A stretch of 64,000 bases of DNA, from assembly GCF_034718895.1 (NCBI RefSeq), contig NZ_JAYERP010000001.1, positions 4,287,001 through 4,351,000 on the forward strand. Reading direction: 5' to 3'. The notes under the pieces were generated by a model that saw only the letters and a list, made by a program, of their open reading frames with translations, ran no database searches and was not told the DNA's origin. The stretch is from Paenibacillus phoenicis. GTDB lineage: Bacteria; Bacillota; Bacilli; Paenibacillales; Paenibacillaceae. This document shows positions 18,494 through 26,508 of the stretch, piece after piece (the first letter of the stretch is position 1; every line of letters begins with the position of its first letter). Made by a program: the position numbers and the translations under genes.

Positions 18494-19807
18494 TTAGGAA
18501 CTGTGTTTGACGATTTCGAGTTTCTTAAAGCGATGCGGTTCCTTCTCCAGCAATGTGAAGGTTAAATCCTCATGCTCCAGCGTGTCTCCGACATCCATAG
18601 ACGGGTTTCTGCCGTAGAGCCAGCCGCCAATGGTATCCACTTCCTCCGTGCTCAGGTCGGTTAGCAGCACTTCGTTGATCTGATTCACCGTCACCGTGCC
18701 GAGGGCAACCACATGCGATTCGTCGAGCTGGACGATCGGATCTTCCTCTTCTTTATCGAATTCGTCGCGGATTTCCCCGACAAGCTCCTCGAGAATATCC
18801 TCCAGTGTAACCAGACCAGCGGTTCCTCCGTATTCGTCGATCAGGATCGCCATATGGGTGCCTTCCTTCTGCATCTTCTTCAGCAACTCATTCACTGGAG
18901 TTACTTCGGAGACGGCCATCACCGGCTGCAGCAAAGCGGAAAAATCCAGATTTGGATTGTGATCATAAGCCAAGAAGAACTGTTTCGTATTTACGATTCC
19001 GATGACGTTATCCTTGCTGCCATCAACAACCGGAAAACGGGTGTATTGCTGTTCCCGGATGATCTCCAAGTTCTCCTGCCGCGTCTTGTCCGTATATAAA
19101 CACACCATATCGGTGCGAGGTACCATGATTTCCTTGGCGAGCAAATTATCAAATGCGAATATCCGATTCACGTAGCCAAATTCGCTTTGGTTAATTTTGC
19201 CGCTTTCGAAGCTCTCGTTAATGATGATCTGCAGTTCTTCCTCCGAGTGCGCTTCCTCATGTTCGGAGGCCGGCTTAATGCCAAACATGCGCACGAGCTG
19301 GTTGGCCGAACCGTTTAGGGCCCAGATGAAAGGGCGCATGACTTTCGTAAAAAGAATCAAAGGTTTGGCTGTAATCATGGCAATTTCTTCGGCTTTGCGG
19401 ATTGCCACGGTCTTAGGGGCCAACTCACCCACAACAACGTGAAAATACGTGATGACGACAAACGCGATAATAAACGAAAGCGCGCTGCCAACAGTCTCAG
19501 GTACTTTCAGGCTATGGAACAATGGATGCAGCATGCGCTCCACCGTTGGTTCACCCAGCCATCCGAGTCCCAGCGCGGTGATCGTAATTCCGAGCTGGCA
19601 AGCCGATAAAAATCCGTCCAGGTTGGAGGTGACCTGCTTGACGGCGACGGCACCCTTCCGTCCTTCCGCCACAAACTGGTCGACCCGGCTGCCCCGGACC
19701 CGAACGATCGCAAATTCTACCGCGACGAAAAACGCCGTTAACGCGATAAGAATGACGACCAAAACCACATTTAAAACCAAATACCTGTCACTGTCCATTC
19801 GATGCAT
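18494..19807 (-). CDS. CNNM/CorC (HlyC) family membrane protein with CBS pair
   Basis: Probable Mg2+/cation efflux or homeostasis protein of 437 residues. Order of parts: DUF21/CNNM membrane domain with four hydrophobic segments (about 1-200), two CBS motifs (MVPRTDMVCLYTD and FSALLQPVMAVSEVTPVNELL), each part of a nucleotide-binding module, and a C-terminal CorC_HlyC domain (IVQLDESHVVALGTVTVNQIN). GAGGAG lies three bases before the first ATG and twelve before the second (residue 4), so the exact start is uncertain. It is a single-gene unit; the upstream region it shares with the FAD oxidoreductase contains a PurR-box-like site facing this gene. Confidence 0.9.
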   Translation of the reverse strand: MHRMDSDRYLVLNVVLVVILIALTAFFVAVEFAIVRVRGSRVDQFVAEGRKGAVAVKQVTSNLDGFLSACQLGITITALGLGWLGEPTVERMLHPLFHSLKVPETVGSALSFIIAFVVITYFHVVVGELAPKTVAIRKAEEIAMITAKPLILFTKVMRPFIWALNGSANQLVRMFGIKPASEHEEAHSEEELQIIINESFESGKINQSEFGYVNRIFAFDNLLAKEIMVPRTDMVCLYTDKTRQENLEIIREQQYTRFPVVDGSKDNVIGIVNTKQFFLAYDHNPNLDFSALLQPVMAVSEVTPVNELLKKMQKEGTHMAILIDEYGGTAGLVTLEDILEELVGEIRDEFDKEEEDPIVQLDESHVVALGTVTVNQINEVLLTDLSTEEVDTIGGWLYGRNPSMDVGDTLEHEDLTFTLLEKEPHRFKKLEIVKHSS

Positions 19808-19905
19808 CTACTCCTCGATAATTTAATATAATGGCGTGAATCTTATCACTATTATACAATAAACTCTCCCGTTCATGCGAACCCGCTCGCGGGGCGGATT
19901 AGGTG

Positions 19906-19923
19906 TTAATGTTCGTGTTTTTA
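19906..19923 (-). promoter_or_regulatory. PurR-box-like site, minus orientation
   Basis: Read on the minus strand this is TAAAAACACGAACATTAA: an A-rich flank before the CGAAC core typical of Bacillus PurR boxes. It is an inverted near-copy of the site at 19967. Identity as a PurR site is an inference from the motif. Confidence 0.45.
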
Positions 19924-19966
19924 GCAGTCGTTGTGAAAAAATCCACGTTATTTTCTTTTGTTTTGG

Positions 19967-19985
19967 TAAAAAACACGAATATTAA
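19967..19985 (+). promoter_or_regulatory. PurR-box-like site, plus orientation
   Basis: TAAAAAACACGAATATTAA ends 13 bases before the -35 of the riboswitch promoter. It matches the minus-strand copy at 19906 at nearly every position. Such a place upstream of the -35 suits a repressor site. PurR boxes normally come in pairs with a weaker second box; none is clear here. Confidence 0.45.
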
Positions 19986-19998
19986 ATTTAAATTAGGC

Positions 19999-20027
19999 TT
20001 GACTTATCCGTTTATCCCGCTTATACT
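19999..20027 (+). promoter_or_regulatory. sigma-A promoter of the riboswitch transcript
   Basis: TTGACT (19999-20004), a 17-base spacer and TATACT (20022-20027). Transcription should begin near 20034, giving a leader of about 185 bases before the FAD oxidoreductase start. Confidence 0.8.
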
Positions 20028-20072
20028 CAGGTTGTTCCAAAACACAAACAAGTCCATAGATTAAAGAACAAG

Positions 20073-20137
20073 TTCGTATATCCTCAATAATATGGATTGA
20101 GGGTCTCTACAAGGAACCATAAATTCCTGACTACGAA
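20073..20137 (+). promoter_or_regulatory. purine riboswitch aptamer, guanine class
   Basis: All three helices are present: P1 TTCGTA (20073-20078)/TACGAA (20132-20137), P2 CCTCAAT (20082-20088)/ATTGAGG (20096-20102), P3 AGGAA (20112-20116)/TTCCT (20124-20128). Loops AATATGG and CCATAAA match the L2/L3 kissing-loop pattern, and J2/3 reads GTCTCTAC. The specificity base in J3/1 (GACTA) is C at 20131, which in this family pairs with guanine or hypoxanthine rather than adenine (which needs U). Ligand class is thus read from sequence; affinity and 2'-deoxyguanosine variants cannot be judged. Confidence 0.92.
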
Positions 20138-20178
20138 TAGGGTGCATTCGCATACCTATGAGAGGTCAGGAATTTTTT
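20121..20178 (+). terminator. riboswitch expression platform: intrinsic terminator
   Basis: AAATTCCTGAC (20121-20131) pairs with GTCAGGAATTT (20165-20175) followed by T residues; an inner stem forms from ATAGG and CCTAT. The 5' arm overlaps the P3 3' strand and the J3/1 ligand site, so the aptamer and the terminator compete only partly; folding would be needed to state the direction, but a transcription OFF switch with ligand is usual for guanine aptamers. Confidence 0.85.
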
Positions 20179-20218
20179 GGTTTATGATGTGAATGATAAT
20201 CATCTCAGGAGGATACAG

Positions 20219-21655
20219 ATGAGCAAATACGATGTCATTGTAGTGGGAGCCGGCCCTGCCGGGATTTTCGCCTGTTACGAACTGACCCGGAAAGCGCCGC
20301 ATTGGAAGGTGCTTCTGGTGGACAAGGGGCATGATATCTACCGCCGCCGTTGCCCAATCTTGGAAGAGAAGATTACGCTTTGCCCGCCTGCGGCCGGGCG
20401 CAAGGAGTTTGCCGGATGCTTGCCGGCCTGCTCGATCACGGCTGGATTTGGCGGTGCCGGAGCCTACAGCGACGGGAAATTTAATATCACGACGGAATTC
20501 GGCGGTTGGCTGAGCGATTATATCGCGCCGTCCAAGGTGCTGGATTTGATTAAATATGTCGATGCGATCAACTTGGAGCACGGGGCGACAACCACCATCA
20601 CCGATCCGATGACGGAAGCGGTCCGACAGATCGAACAACGCGGATACGCCGCCGGGCTCAAGCTGTTGCGGGCGCAGGTGCGGCACCTGGGGACCGAGCA
20701 GAATCTGGAAATCCTGAAATCGATCTACGAATATCTCAACACGCGCATTGATATGCTGTTCAAGGCAGAAGTCGAAGACCTGATCACGGAAAAAATCGAT
20801 GGAAGCCACCAAGTCCGCGGGATCACACTGAAGAACGGCGAAACGTACGAAGCCGATCTGGTGATGGTAGCTCCAGGCCGGGACGGTTCCGCTTGGTTGA
20901 CCGAGATCCTTAAGAAACGCCGTCTGAAGATGACGAACAATCAGGTGGACGTTGGCGTTCGTGTGGAAACTTCCGATGTGGTGATGCGGGAGATCAACGA
21001 GCATTTGTATGAGGGCAAGTTTATTTTTAATACATCGGTTGGCACGCGAGTGCGCACGTTCTGCAGCAATCCTTCCGGACATGTCGTCGTCGAGAACCAC
21101 AGCGGCGTGATGGCGGCCAACGGTCATTCCTTCAAAGATCCGGCGCTTGGTTCGCAGAATACCAACTTCGCGCTGCTCGTATCGCATCGGTTTACCGAAC
21201 CGTTTGATAAACCAAACGAGTATGCGCGGGAAATTTGCCAGCGGGCCAACGATTTGTCGAGCGGCGGGGTCATCGTGCAAAAATACGGCGATATCCTGCG
21301 CGGACGCCGCTCCACAGCTGCGCGGATTGCCGAAGGCTTCCTGGAGCCAACGCTCAAGGAAGCGGTGCCGGGCGATCTCGGCCTGGTATTGCCGTACAAT
21401 ACGATGAAGAGCCTGATCGAGATGGTCGAGGCGCTCGATAAAGTGACGCCGGGGATTGCTTCGGAGCATACGTTGTTCTACGGGGTGGAGGCGAAGTTCT
21501 ATTCGGCCCGTCCGAAGCTGAGCGAATCGCTGGAAACGGAGATCAGCGGCTTGTTCTGCGGCGGTGACGGCGCGGGGATTACCCGCGGCTTAGCCCAGGC
21601 GGGAGCGGCCGGAGTATGGATCGCCCGCGGAATGATCGAGAAAGCGGGAGTGTAA
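20219..21655 (+). CDS. FAD-dependent dehydrogenase (COG2509-like), purine-riboswitch controlled
   Basis: Flavoprotein of 478 residues. The dinucleotide motif GAGPAG is at residue 11, followed by a Cys-containing stretch (RRRCPILEE, ITLCPPAAGRKEFAGCLPAC) and GFGGAGAYSDGKFN; the C-terminal FAD motif is GLFCGGDGAGITRGLAQAGA. The pattern is that of the uncharacterised FAD-dependent dehydrogenase family COG2509. The start is ATG 20219 with a perfect AGGAGG six bases upstream; earlier in-frame codons fall within the terminator. A guanine-class riboswitch and a PurR-like site precede it, so a link to purine levels is likely, but the substrate is unknown. Four conserved cysteines near the N-terminus may serve redox or metal binding. 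Confidence 0.88.
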   Translation: MSKYDVIVVGAGPAGIFACYELTRKAPHWKVLLVDKGHDIYRRRCPILEEKITLCPPAAGRKEFAGCLPACSITAGFGGAGAYSDGKFNITTEFGGWLSDYIAPSKVLDLIKYVDAINLEHGATTTITDPMTEAVRQIEQRGYAAGLKLLRAQVRHLGTEQNLEILKSIYEYLNTRIDMLFKAEVEDLITEKIDGSHQVRGITLKNGETYEADLVMVAPGRDGSAWLTEILKKRRLKMTNNQVDVGVRVETSDVVMREINEHLYEGKFIFNTSVGTRVRTFCSNPSGHVVVENHSGVMAANGHSFKDPALGSQNTNFALLVSHRFTEPFDKPNEYAREICQRANDLSSGGVIVQKYGDILRGRRSTAARIAEGFLEPTLKEAVPGDLGLVLPYNTMKSLIEMVEALDKVTPGIASEHTLFYGVEAKFYSARPKLSESLETEISGLFCGGDGAGITRGLAQAGAAGVWIARGMIEKAGV

Positions 21656-21688
21656 GGAGCACATAAGATTACGGGTACAGTCCTTGAA

Positions 21689-21710
21689 ACGGGGGCAGTG
21701 CCCGTTTTTT
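21689..21710 (+). terminator. rho-independent terminator
   Basis: ACGGG (21689-21693) and CCCGT (21701-21705) form a short GC stem, followed by six T. It closes the FAD oxidoreductase transcript. Confidence 0.75.
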
Positions 21711-21856
21711 GTTCTTCGTGAATCGTTGATGTTCATGCTTTGGCGGATTGATTTTACATAATTTTAATCGACAGGAAATAATGTTCAATTTTAAAATAAG
21801 TATGATGAGGAGGTAGTCCAATAAAAATCAAGCGCATGGGGAGGAATCGATGATTT

Positions 21857-24800
21857 ATGGGTAAGGGCAAGGCGAACGCTTGGCGCAAGAAATGGTTAGG
21901 TTTCTTATTAGCCGGCGCATTGGTCGTAACCGGTCTGCCGGGATGGGCACCACAGGCGGCAGCCCAGCCTGCCGATTTAACGGTCGATGTATCGCGGGCC
22001 GGGGCAGGCGCGCAGCTTAACGCAGCATCGAACAGCGGAGAGGCCTTGCTGCAGATCGCTGCCGCTCCGCTCAGCGTCGCTGAAGCGATCGCCAAGGGGA
22101 ACAGCGGCGAAGCTGTGGAAGTGGCCGGCATCATTGTGGGCCATGCGACGGGATCGCTTACTGCGGATTTTGAAGCGCCCTTCGGCAACGATTTTAACTT
22201 CCTGATTGCCGATACGGCCGGGGAACAGGACAAAACGAAGCTCATCGACGTACAGATTCCTTCCGGCTTCAGAGCCGAGTTCGGCCTGCAAAGCAACCCG
22301 GATTTGATCGGGAAGTCGGTGATCGTATCGGGGTCGCTGGCGGCGTACAACAATTTTGCTGGATTAAAAAGCGTAACCGCGATTTCATTATGGGACCAGC
22401 CGGGAGATCCGGGTGAAGATCCTGGAGAAGAGCCTGGCGAGGATCCCGGTGAGGACCCTGGTCAAGATCCGGATCCGGGCGACATCCCGCAGCTTCCGGA
22501 CGGCACCGGCAAAAAGGTGCTGTTTGACAACGCCCACGGCCAAACCGCCGGCGCAGCGGATTGGGTTATCGATGGCGGGTTTTCCGACTTTGCCGATGGG
22601 CTGCGGGCGGCCGGTTTTACGGTAGAGTCGCTGGAACGCCCGATGCCGTATACGTTTGGGGAAACGGCCATTACCTACGAGGCATTAGAGCCTTATGACG
22701 TCTTTGTGATTCCTGAAGCGAACATTCCGTTTAAGGCAGCTGAGCAGGAGGCTTTGGAGCAGTACGTGGAAAATGGCGGCGCCGTATTTTTCATCTCCGA
22801 CCATTATAATGCTGACCGTAACAAGAACCGCTGGGACGCCTCAGAGGTATTTAACGGCTATCGCCGCGGGGCATACGAAAATCCAGCCAAAGGGATGACG
22901 GCTGAAGAGGCCAATTCTCCAGCGATGCATGGGGTGAGCAGCTCCGACTGGTTAGCTGACAACTTTGGCGTTCGCTTCCGCTATAACGCCTTGGGCGACG
23001 TCAATGCAACGGATATCGTCAGCCCGTCGCAATCTTTTGGTATCACGGCGGGAGTGGAAGCTGTCGCCACGCATGCCGGGTCAACCGTAGCGATTCTCGA
23101 TCCGAACAAAGCCAAAGGGCTTGTCTATGTCCCGACTGGCGTTCCGGCATGGGGCAATGCCGTTGACGAAGGCGTCTATAATGGCGGCGGTCGGGCGGAA
23201 GGCCCTTATGCGGCGATCGCCAAGCTGGGTCTCGGTAAAGCCGCTTTTATCGGTGACTCTTCGCCGGTTGAAGACGCAACCCCGAAGTATGTACGGGAAG
23301 AAAACGGCCAAAAGAAAACGACCTATGACGGCTTCAAGGAAGTGGACGACGGCTTGTTCCTGGTGCAAACGGTGAAATGGCTGGCGCATGACGAGAGCTA
23401 CACCTCTTTTGATCAGGTGCCGGGACTGGTGCTGGATACGCCAACTGCGCTGGACGCAGATGAGGAGCCGGCCGCCACCACCGAACCGCAGCCAGAGCCG
23501 TGGGCGCAGCCGGCCCCCGGATATAAATGGTATGATCCGGCTACGTTTAAGCCGGGTTCGTACGGCTCGTCGCAAGCACCGGAAACGGAGCCAACGTTTG
23601 CCTTCGTCCATCAAGCACAGCTGCCAAGCCAGCAGGAATTCCAAATCCGCGTGACCGCAGACGGCTTAACGCCGGGACAGACGGTGTCCGATTTGCGGGT
23701 AGGCATCTATTTGGCCGGCGGTGAACAGATCGCCCGGTTCAAGAATGCGGACGGCAGCTGGTCGGATTACAATTACAGCCCGGCGTTTTCGTTGACGGGC
23801 GATGCCCTGGGGCATGCATCCAAGGATTTGACCGTGCAACTGAAGCCGGGGGTAACGGCCTCAAGCGCTAACTTACGTTTGAAAAAAGGCAGCGCGAATG
23901 AACTCACGAAGCAGGTCGAGATCGCGAATGTGGATGCCGAGCCGTTGCCAGGCGATCATCCGACGGTGCCGGAGCTGGGCACAATTGCCGCAGCACGTGA
24001 GGCGGCGGAAGGGACGGTCGTCACGGTTCAGGGAGTGATTACTTCCGAACCGGGTGTGTTTGGCGGTCAAGGCTTCTATTTGCAGGATGAAACGGGAGGC
24101 ATTTACGTCTTCCAAACAGCAGCGGGTTATCATGCCGGTGACCTTATCCGTATCAGCGCAACCCGTACGTTGTACAACGGGGAAGTTGAGCTGGAGAATC
24201 CGGTGCTGATCGAGAAGCTGGGGACAGCTCCGCTGCCGCAGCCGCAGGTTCAGGATGCGGTGACGGAGGCGAATCAAGGACAGATGATCACCTTGACCAA
24301 CGTAGTGGTGCAGGATGTCGTTGCTGCGACTCCGGCGGGTTCTCTTGAATTTAATGCCGTCCGCGATGACGGTAGTTCGACCCGAGTACGGTTTGATGGT
24401 AGAACCGGAGTGACGATGGATTCCTTTTTGGCGCTGTACCCTGAAGGTACCCGCGTGAATATCAGCGGTATCGCCTCGGTATACCGAGGGACCTACCAGC
24501 TGAAGCCGCTTGCCTTGGCTCATGTCGTACCAAGCGCGACCGAGGCGGATTTAACGGCTCCGGTGACGGAGCGCGATGTCGCCGGGGTTGAGGGGGCGGA
24601 CGTTTATAATCCGATGGAAGTCACGGTAGCTTTGTACGCAGAGGATCAAGGCGGCAGCGGTTTGGAACGGACTGAGTATCGGGTGAACGGCGGGGAGTGG
24701 ATTCAGTATGCTGAGCCTTTTACACTGTCAAACGACGGGAAGTATACGATCGAATACCGCTCCGTGGATCGGGCAGGTAACGAGGAAGCGCCGAAGACCC

Positions 24801-25324
24801 TGTATATTAATGTAGATCGTCTGGCACCAGAAGTGACGTTTACAGGGGATTACCAAGTGCTCCAAGTTGCCCCAAGTGTTCCTTTCAACATCGCCGTAAA
24901 TGACGCGGTCAGCGGGCCGAAATCAACGGCTTACCGGCTTGACGGACGCAGCATCACGGGCGTAGCCGAAATCGTTCCCTTCTCTTTATCGGTTGGAACG
25001 CACAAGCTGACGGTCCAAGCAACGGATGCGGCGGGACATACTGAGTCGGTCGAATTTACGTTCCAGGTTACGATCAATATCGCGCATTTGGATGAGCTGG
25101 TGGATTTGGGCAAAGATCACGGCTATTTCTTGACCCATGGCACGGCCGCCAGCCTGCAAGCCCAAATCACCTCGCTGCAAAAGGCCAAAACCCCGCTGGA
25201 GCGCGATATCAGGCTCAAGGCGCTGAAGATCACGATCAGCGTCCAAAGCGGATTAACCATGAAGCAGAGCTTCGCGAATCTGATGCTGGAGGATTTGGAG
25301 TATATCGGGGGAGAGGCGGCTTAA
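21857..25324 (+). CDS. large secreted multidomain protein (OB-fold, DUF4350-like, Ig-like domains)
   Basis: Exported protein of 1155 residues. Signal peptide: KKWLGFLLAGALVVTGLPG, probable cut after QAAA. Order: DUF6359/OB-fold-like domain (about 65-180), an acidic DPGED repeat linker (about 182-210), a GATase/DUF4350-like domain (about 218-510: VLFDNAHGQ, DVFVIPEANIPF, GGAVFFISDHY), a Pro-rich linker, a beta-sandwich domain (to 695), two YhcR-type OB folds (about 710-890: VQGVITSEPGVFGGQGFYLQ), Ig-like repeats (YRVNGGEWIQYAEPFTLSND and its relative) and an alpha-helical C-terminus like the domains that end other Paenibacillus exoproteins. No LPXTG, SLH or nuclease active site is visible. OB folds of this kind accompany extracellular nucleases, so nucleic-acid binding is possible; function unknown. 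GAGGAA lies ten bases before ATG. Confidence 0.82.
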   Translation: MGKGKANAWRKKWLGFLLAGALVVTGLPGWAPQAAAQPADLTVDVSRAGAGAQLNAASNSGEALLQIAAAPLSVAEAIAKGNSGEAVEVAGIIVGHATGSLTADFEAPFGNDFNFLIADTAGEQDKTKLIDVQIPSGFRAEFGLQSNPDLIGKSVIVSGSLAAYNNFAGLKSVTAISLWDQPGDPGEDPGEEPGEDPGEDPGQDPDPGDIPQLPDGTGKKVLFDNAHGQTAGAADWVIDGGFSDFADGLRAAGFTVESLERPMPYTFGETAITYEALEPYDVFVIPEANIPFKAAEQEALEQYVENGGAVFFISDHYNADRNKNRWDASEVFNGYRRGAYENPAKGMTAEEANSPAMHGVSSSDWLADNFGVRFRYNALGDVNATDIVSPSQSFGITAGVEAVATHAGSTVAILDPNKAKGLVYVPTGVPAWGNAVDEGVYNGGGRAEGPYAAIAKLGLGKAAFIGDSSPVEDATPKYVREENGQKKTTYDGFKEVDDGLFLVQTVKWLAHDESYTSFDQVPGLVLDTPTALDADEEPAATTEPQPEPWAQPAPGYKWYDPATFKPGSYGSSQAPETEPTFAFVHQAQLPSQQEFQIRVTADGLTPGQTVSDLRVGIYLAGGEQIARFKNADGSWSDYNYSPAFSLTGDALGHASKDLTVQLKPGVTASSANLRLKKGSANELTKQVEIANVDAEPLPGDHPTVPELGTIAAAREAAEGTVVTVQGVITSEPGVFGGQGFYLQDETGGIYVFQTAAGYHAGDLIRISATRTLYNGEVELENPVLIEKLGTAPLPQPQVQDAVTEANQGQMITLTNVVVQDVVAATPAGSLEFNAVRDDGSSTRVRFDGRTGVTMDSFLALYPEGTRVNISGIASVYRGTYQLKPLALAHVVPSATEADLTAPVTERDVAGVEGADVYNPMEVTVALYAEDQGGSGLERTEYRVNGGEWIQYAEPFTLSNDGKYTIEYRSVDRAGNEEAPKTLYINVDRLAPEVTFTGDYQVLQVAPSVPFNIAVNDAVSGPKSTAYRLDGRSITGVAEIVPFSLSVGTHKLTVQATDAAGHTESVEFTFQVTINIAHLDELVDLGKDHGYFLTHGTAASLQAQITSLQKAKTPLERDIRLKALKITISVQSGLTMKQSFANLMLEDLEYIGGEAA
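22399..22482 (+). repeat. Asp-Pro-Gly-Glu linker repeats
   Basis: In-frame tandem units of about 12 bases, variants of GATCCGGGTGAA, encode the flexible acidic linker (D/E)PGED in the secreted protein. Copy number may vary between strains. Confidence 0.7.
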
Positions 25325-25348
25325 GCTGTAAATCATGGTTTATGAAAG

Positions 25349-25387
25349 AGTCGCTCAGGATGGAGTACATGCCTGAGCGACTTTTTT
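25349..25387 (+). terminator. rho-independent terminator
   Basis: AGTCGCTCAGG (25349-25359) pairs perfectly with CCTGAGCGACT (25372-25382), then a T run. It ends the secreted-protein transcript just before the next promoter. Confidence 0.9.
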
Positions 25388-25413
25388 GCCTTCGTTCGTT
25401 AAAAAAACCAGGC

Positions 25414-25442
25414 TTGCCAAGAATGAAAGCGTTTTGTATAAT
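25414..25442 (+). promoter_or_regulatory. sigma-A promoter of glucan locus 1
   Basis: TTGCCA (25414-25419), 17-base spacer, TATAAT (25437-25442). It drives the LacI regulator and probably the following glycosidase and importer genes. Confidence 0.85.
25423..25437 (+). promoter_or_regulatory. possible CcpA (cre) site inside the promoter spacer
   Basis: ATGAAAGCGTTTTGT agrees with the cre consensus WTGNAARCGNWWWCA at all but the last two positions and lies between -35 and -10, a position that would block RNA polymerase. Confidence 0.5.
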
Positions 25443-25448
25443 GAGTTA

Positions 25449-25462
25449 TGCAACCGGTTGCA
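25449..25462 (+). promoter_or_regulatory. LacI-family operator, perfect palindrome
   Basis: TGCAACCGGTTGCA is a perfect 14-base palindrome centred on CG, just after the -10, at the expected transcription start. It is the natural candidate for autoregulation by the LacI protein encoded 20 bases downstream. Confidence 0.75.
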
Positions 25463-25481
25463 GATTAAGGAGAGATCAATC

Positions 25482-26474
25482 GTGTCTAAGATAACTATTC
25501 AAGAAATTGCGATTTTGGCGGGTGTTAACAAGGCGACCGTATCCCGGGTGATCAACGGGAATCGGAACATTTCCGAGAAAACTCGGAAGAAAGTCGAAGA
25601 CATCATGAAGCAGTATAACTATGTCCCCAACTCCATTGCGCGCGGATTGGCGACGAAGAAGACGTTTACGGTCGGCTTTTGTTTTGATTACACCAATAAA
25701 CAGGCCTATGCTAACCCGTATTTTTACAAAGTCCTTCAAGGGATTGAAGAGGTCGTATACAATCACGATCACATGTTTCTGATGATGAGCGATCATGATG
25801 GGAAGAACGGCAGATCAACATTCGAGCGGGTGGTGGTTGAGCGCCGGGTTGACGGTGTCATTATCCCCAATACGCTGCTTAATGAGCGGAATTATGAATT
25901 GCTAACCAAACATGACATGCCGTTTGTCGTATCCGGCGAAAATACGCTGAAGCAAGCGGACGCACCTTGGGTAGATATCGATAATGTTCAGGCTGGTCGG
26001 ATTCTGACCGAGCATCTAATCGATTTGGGCTGTCGCAACATCATGATTTATGCCGGCGGATCAGCCGCCAAGAGGGACAAATTTCTGGGTGATCGCCTGA
26101 ACGGCTACCATGAAGCGATGCGTCAACACCACTTGGAACCTCAAGTGATCGAGCATGCCGATTTTTTGAAAAAGCTTTACGATTCCCCTCGCTCTGGATC
26201 GGAAGCGCAACGGCCCGATGCTCTGATCTGCTGTACGCATGAACAGCTTTTCGAAATCTTGGACTGGGAGAACGGTAATCCTCTCTTGGCCGAGCTGGCT
26301 TTAGCTACATTTGACAGCTTTCCGATGTCCAAATACTTGAAATACCCGGTGCATTTCGTAGAAATCGATCTGGAAATGATGGGGAAGCAAGCGGCGCAAA
26401 TGCTGTTTTCGCGGATGAATAAAGAATCGGGGGTACCGCCGTTTATCTCGATTCCAACGCAAATCGGTAAATGA
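25482..26474 (+). CDS. LacI-family transcriptional regulator of glucan locus 1
   Basis: Repressor of 330 residues. The N-terminal helix-turn-helix reads ITIQEIAILAGVNKATVSRV followed by the hinge helix region NSIARGLATKKT; the rest is a periplasmic-binding-protein-like effector domain. The start is GTG 25482 with AAGGAGA eight bases upstream; an ATG much further upstream lies before the promoter. The effector domain is rather divergent from MalR (for example GFCFDYTNKQAYANPYFYKV). It heads an operon with a GH13 enzyme and an ABC importer, so the inducer is probably an alpha-glucoside or its product. Confidence 0.92.
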   Translation: MSKITIQEIAILAGVNKATVSRVINGNRNISEKTRKKVEDIMKQYNYVPNSIARGLATKKTFTVGFCFDYTNKQAYANPYFYKVLQGIEEVVYNHDHMFLMMSDHDGKNGRSTFERVVVERRVDGVIIPNTLLNERNYELLTKHDMPFVVSGENTLKQADAPWVDIDNVQAGRILTEHLIDLGCRNIMIYAGGSAAKRDKFLGDRLNGYHEAMRQHHLEPQVIEHADFLKKLYDSPRSGSEAQRPDALICCTHEQLFEILDWENGNPLLAELALATFDSFPMSKYLKYPVHFVEIDLEMMGKQAAQMLFSRMNKESGVPPFISIPTQIGK

Positions 26475-26508
26475 TCGAACAAACTAAACATAATGAGGTA
26501 ATAAGTTG

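Noticed and set aside
20177-20218. Earlier TTG start for the FAD oxidoreductase
   Set aside because: It lies in the U-tail of the riboswitch terminator; AGGAGG at 20207 points to ATG 20219.
20156-21469. 437-codon minus-strand open frame opposite the FAD oxidoreductase
   Set aside because: It reads through the riboswitch region at its end and is the antisense shadow of a clear flavoprotein gene.
21745-21790. TTTACA-n5-TTAATC words resembling Pho boxes before the large exoprotein gene
   Set aside because: Only one acceptable pair and no third or fourth repeat; A/T-rich DNA gives such matches by chance.
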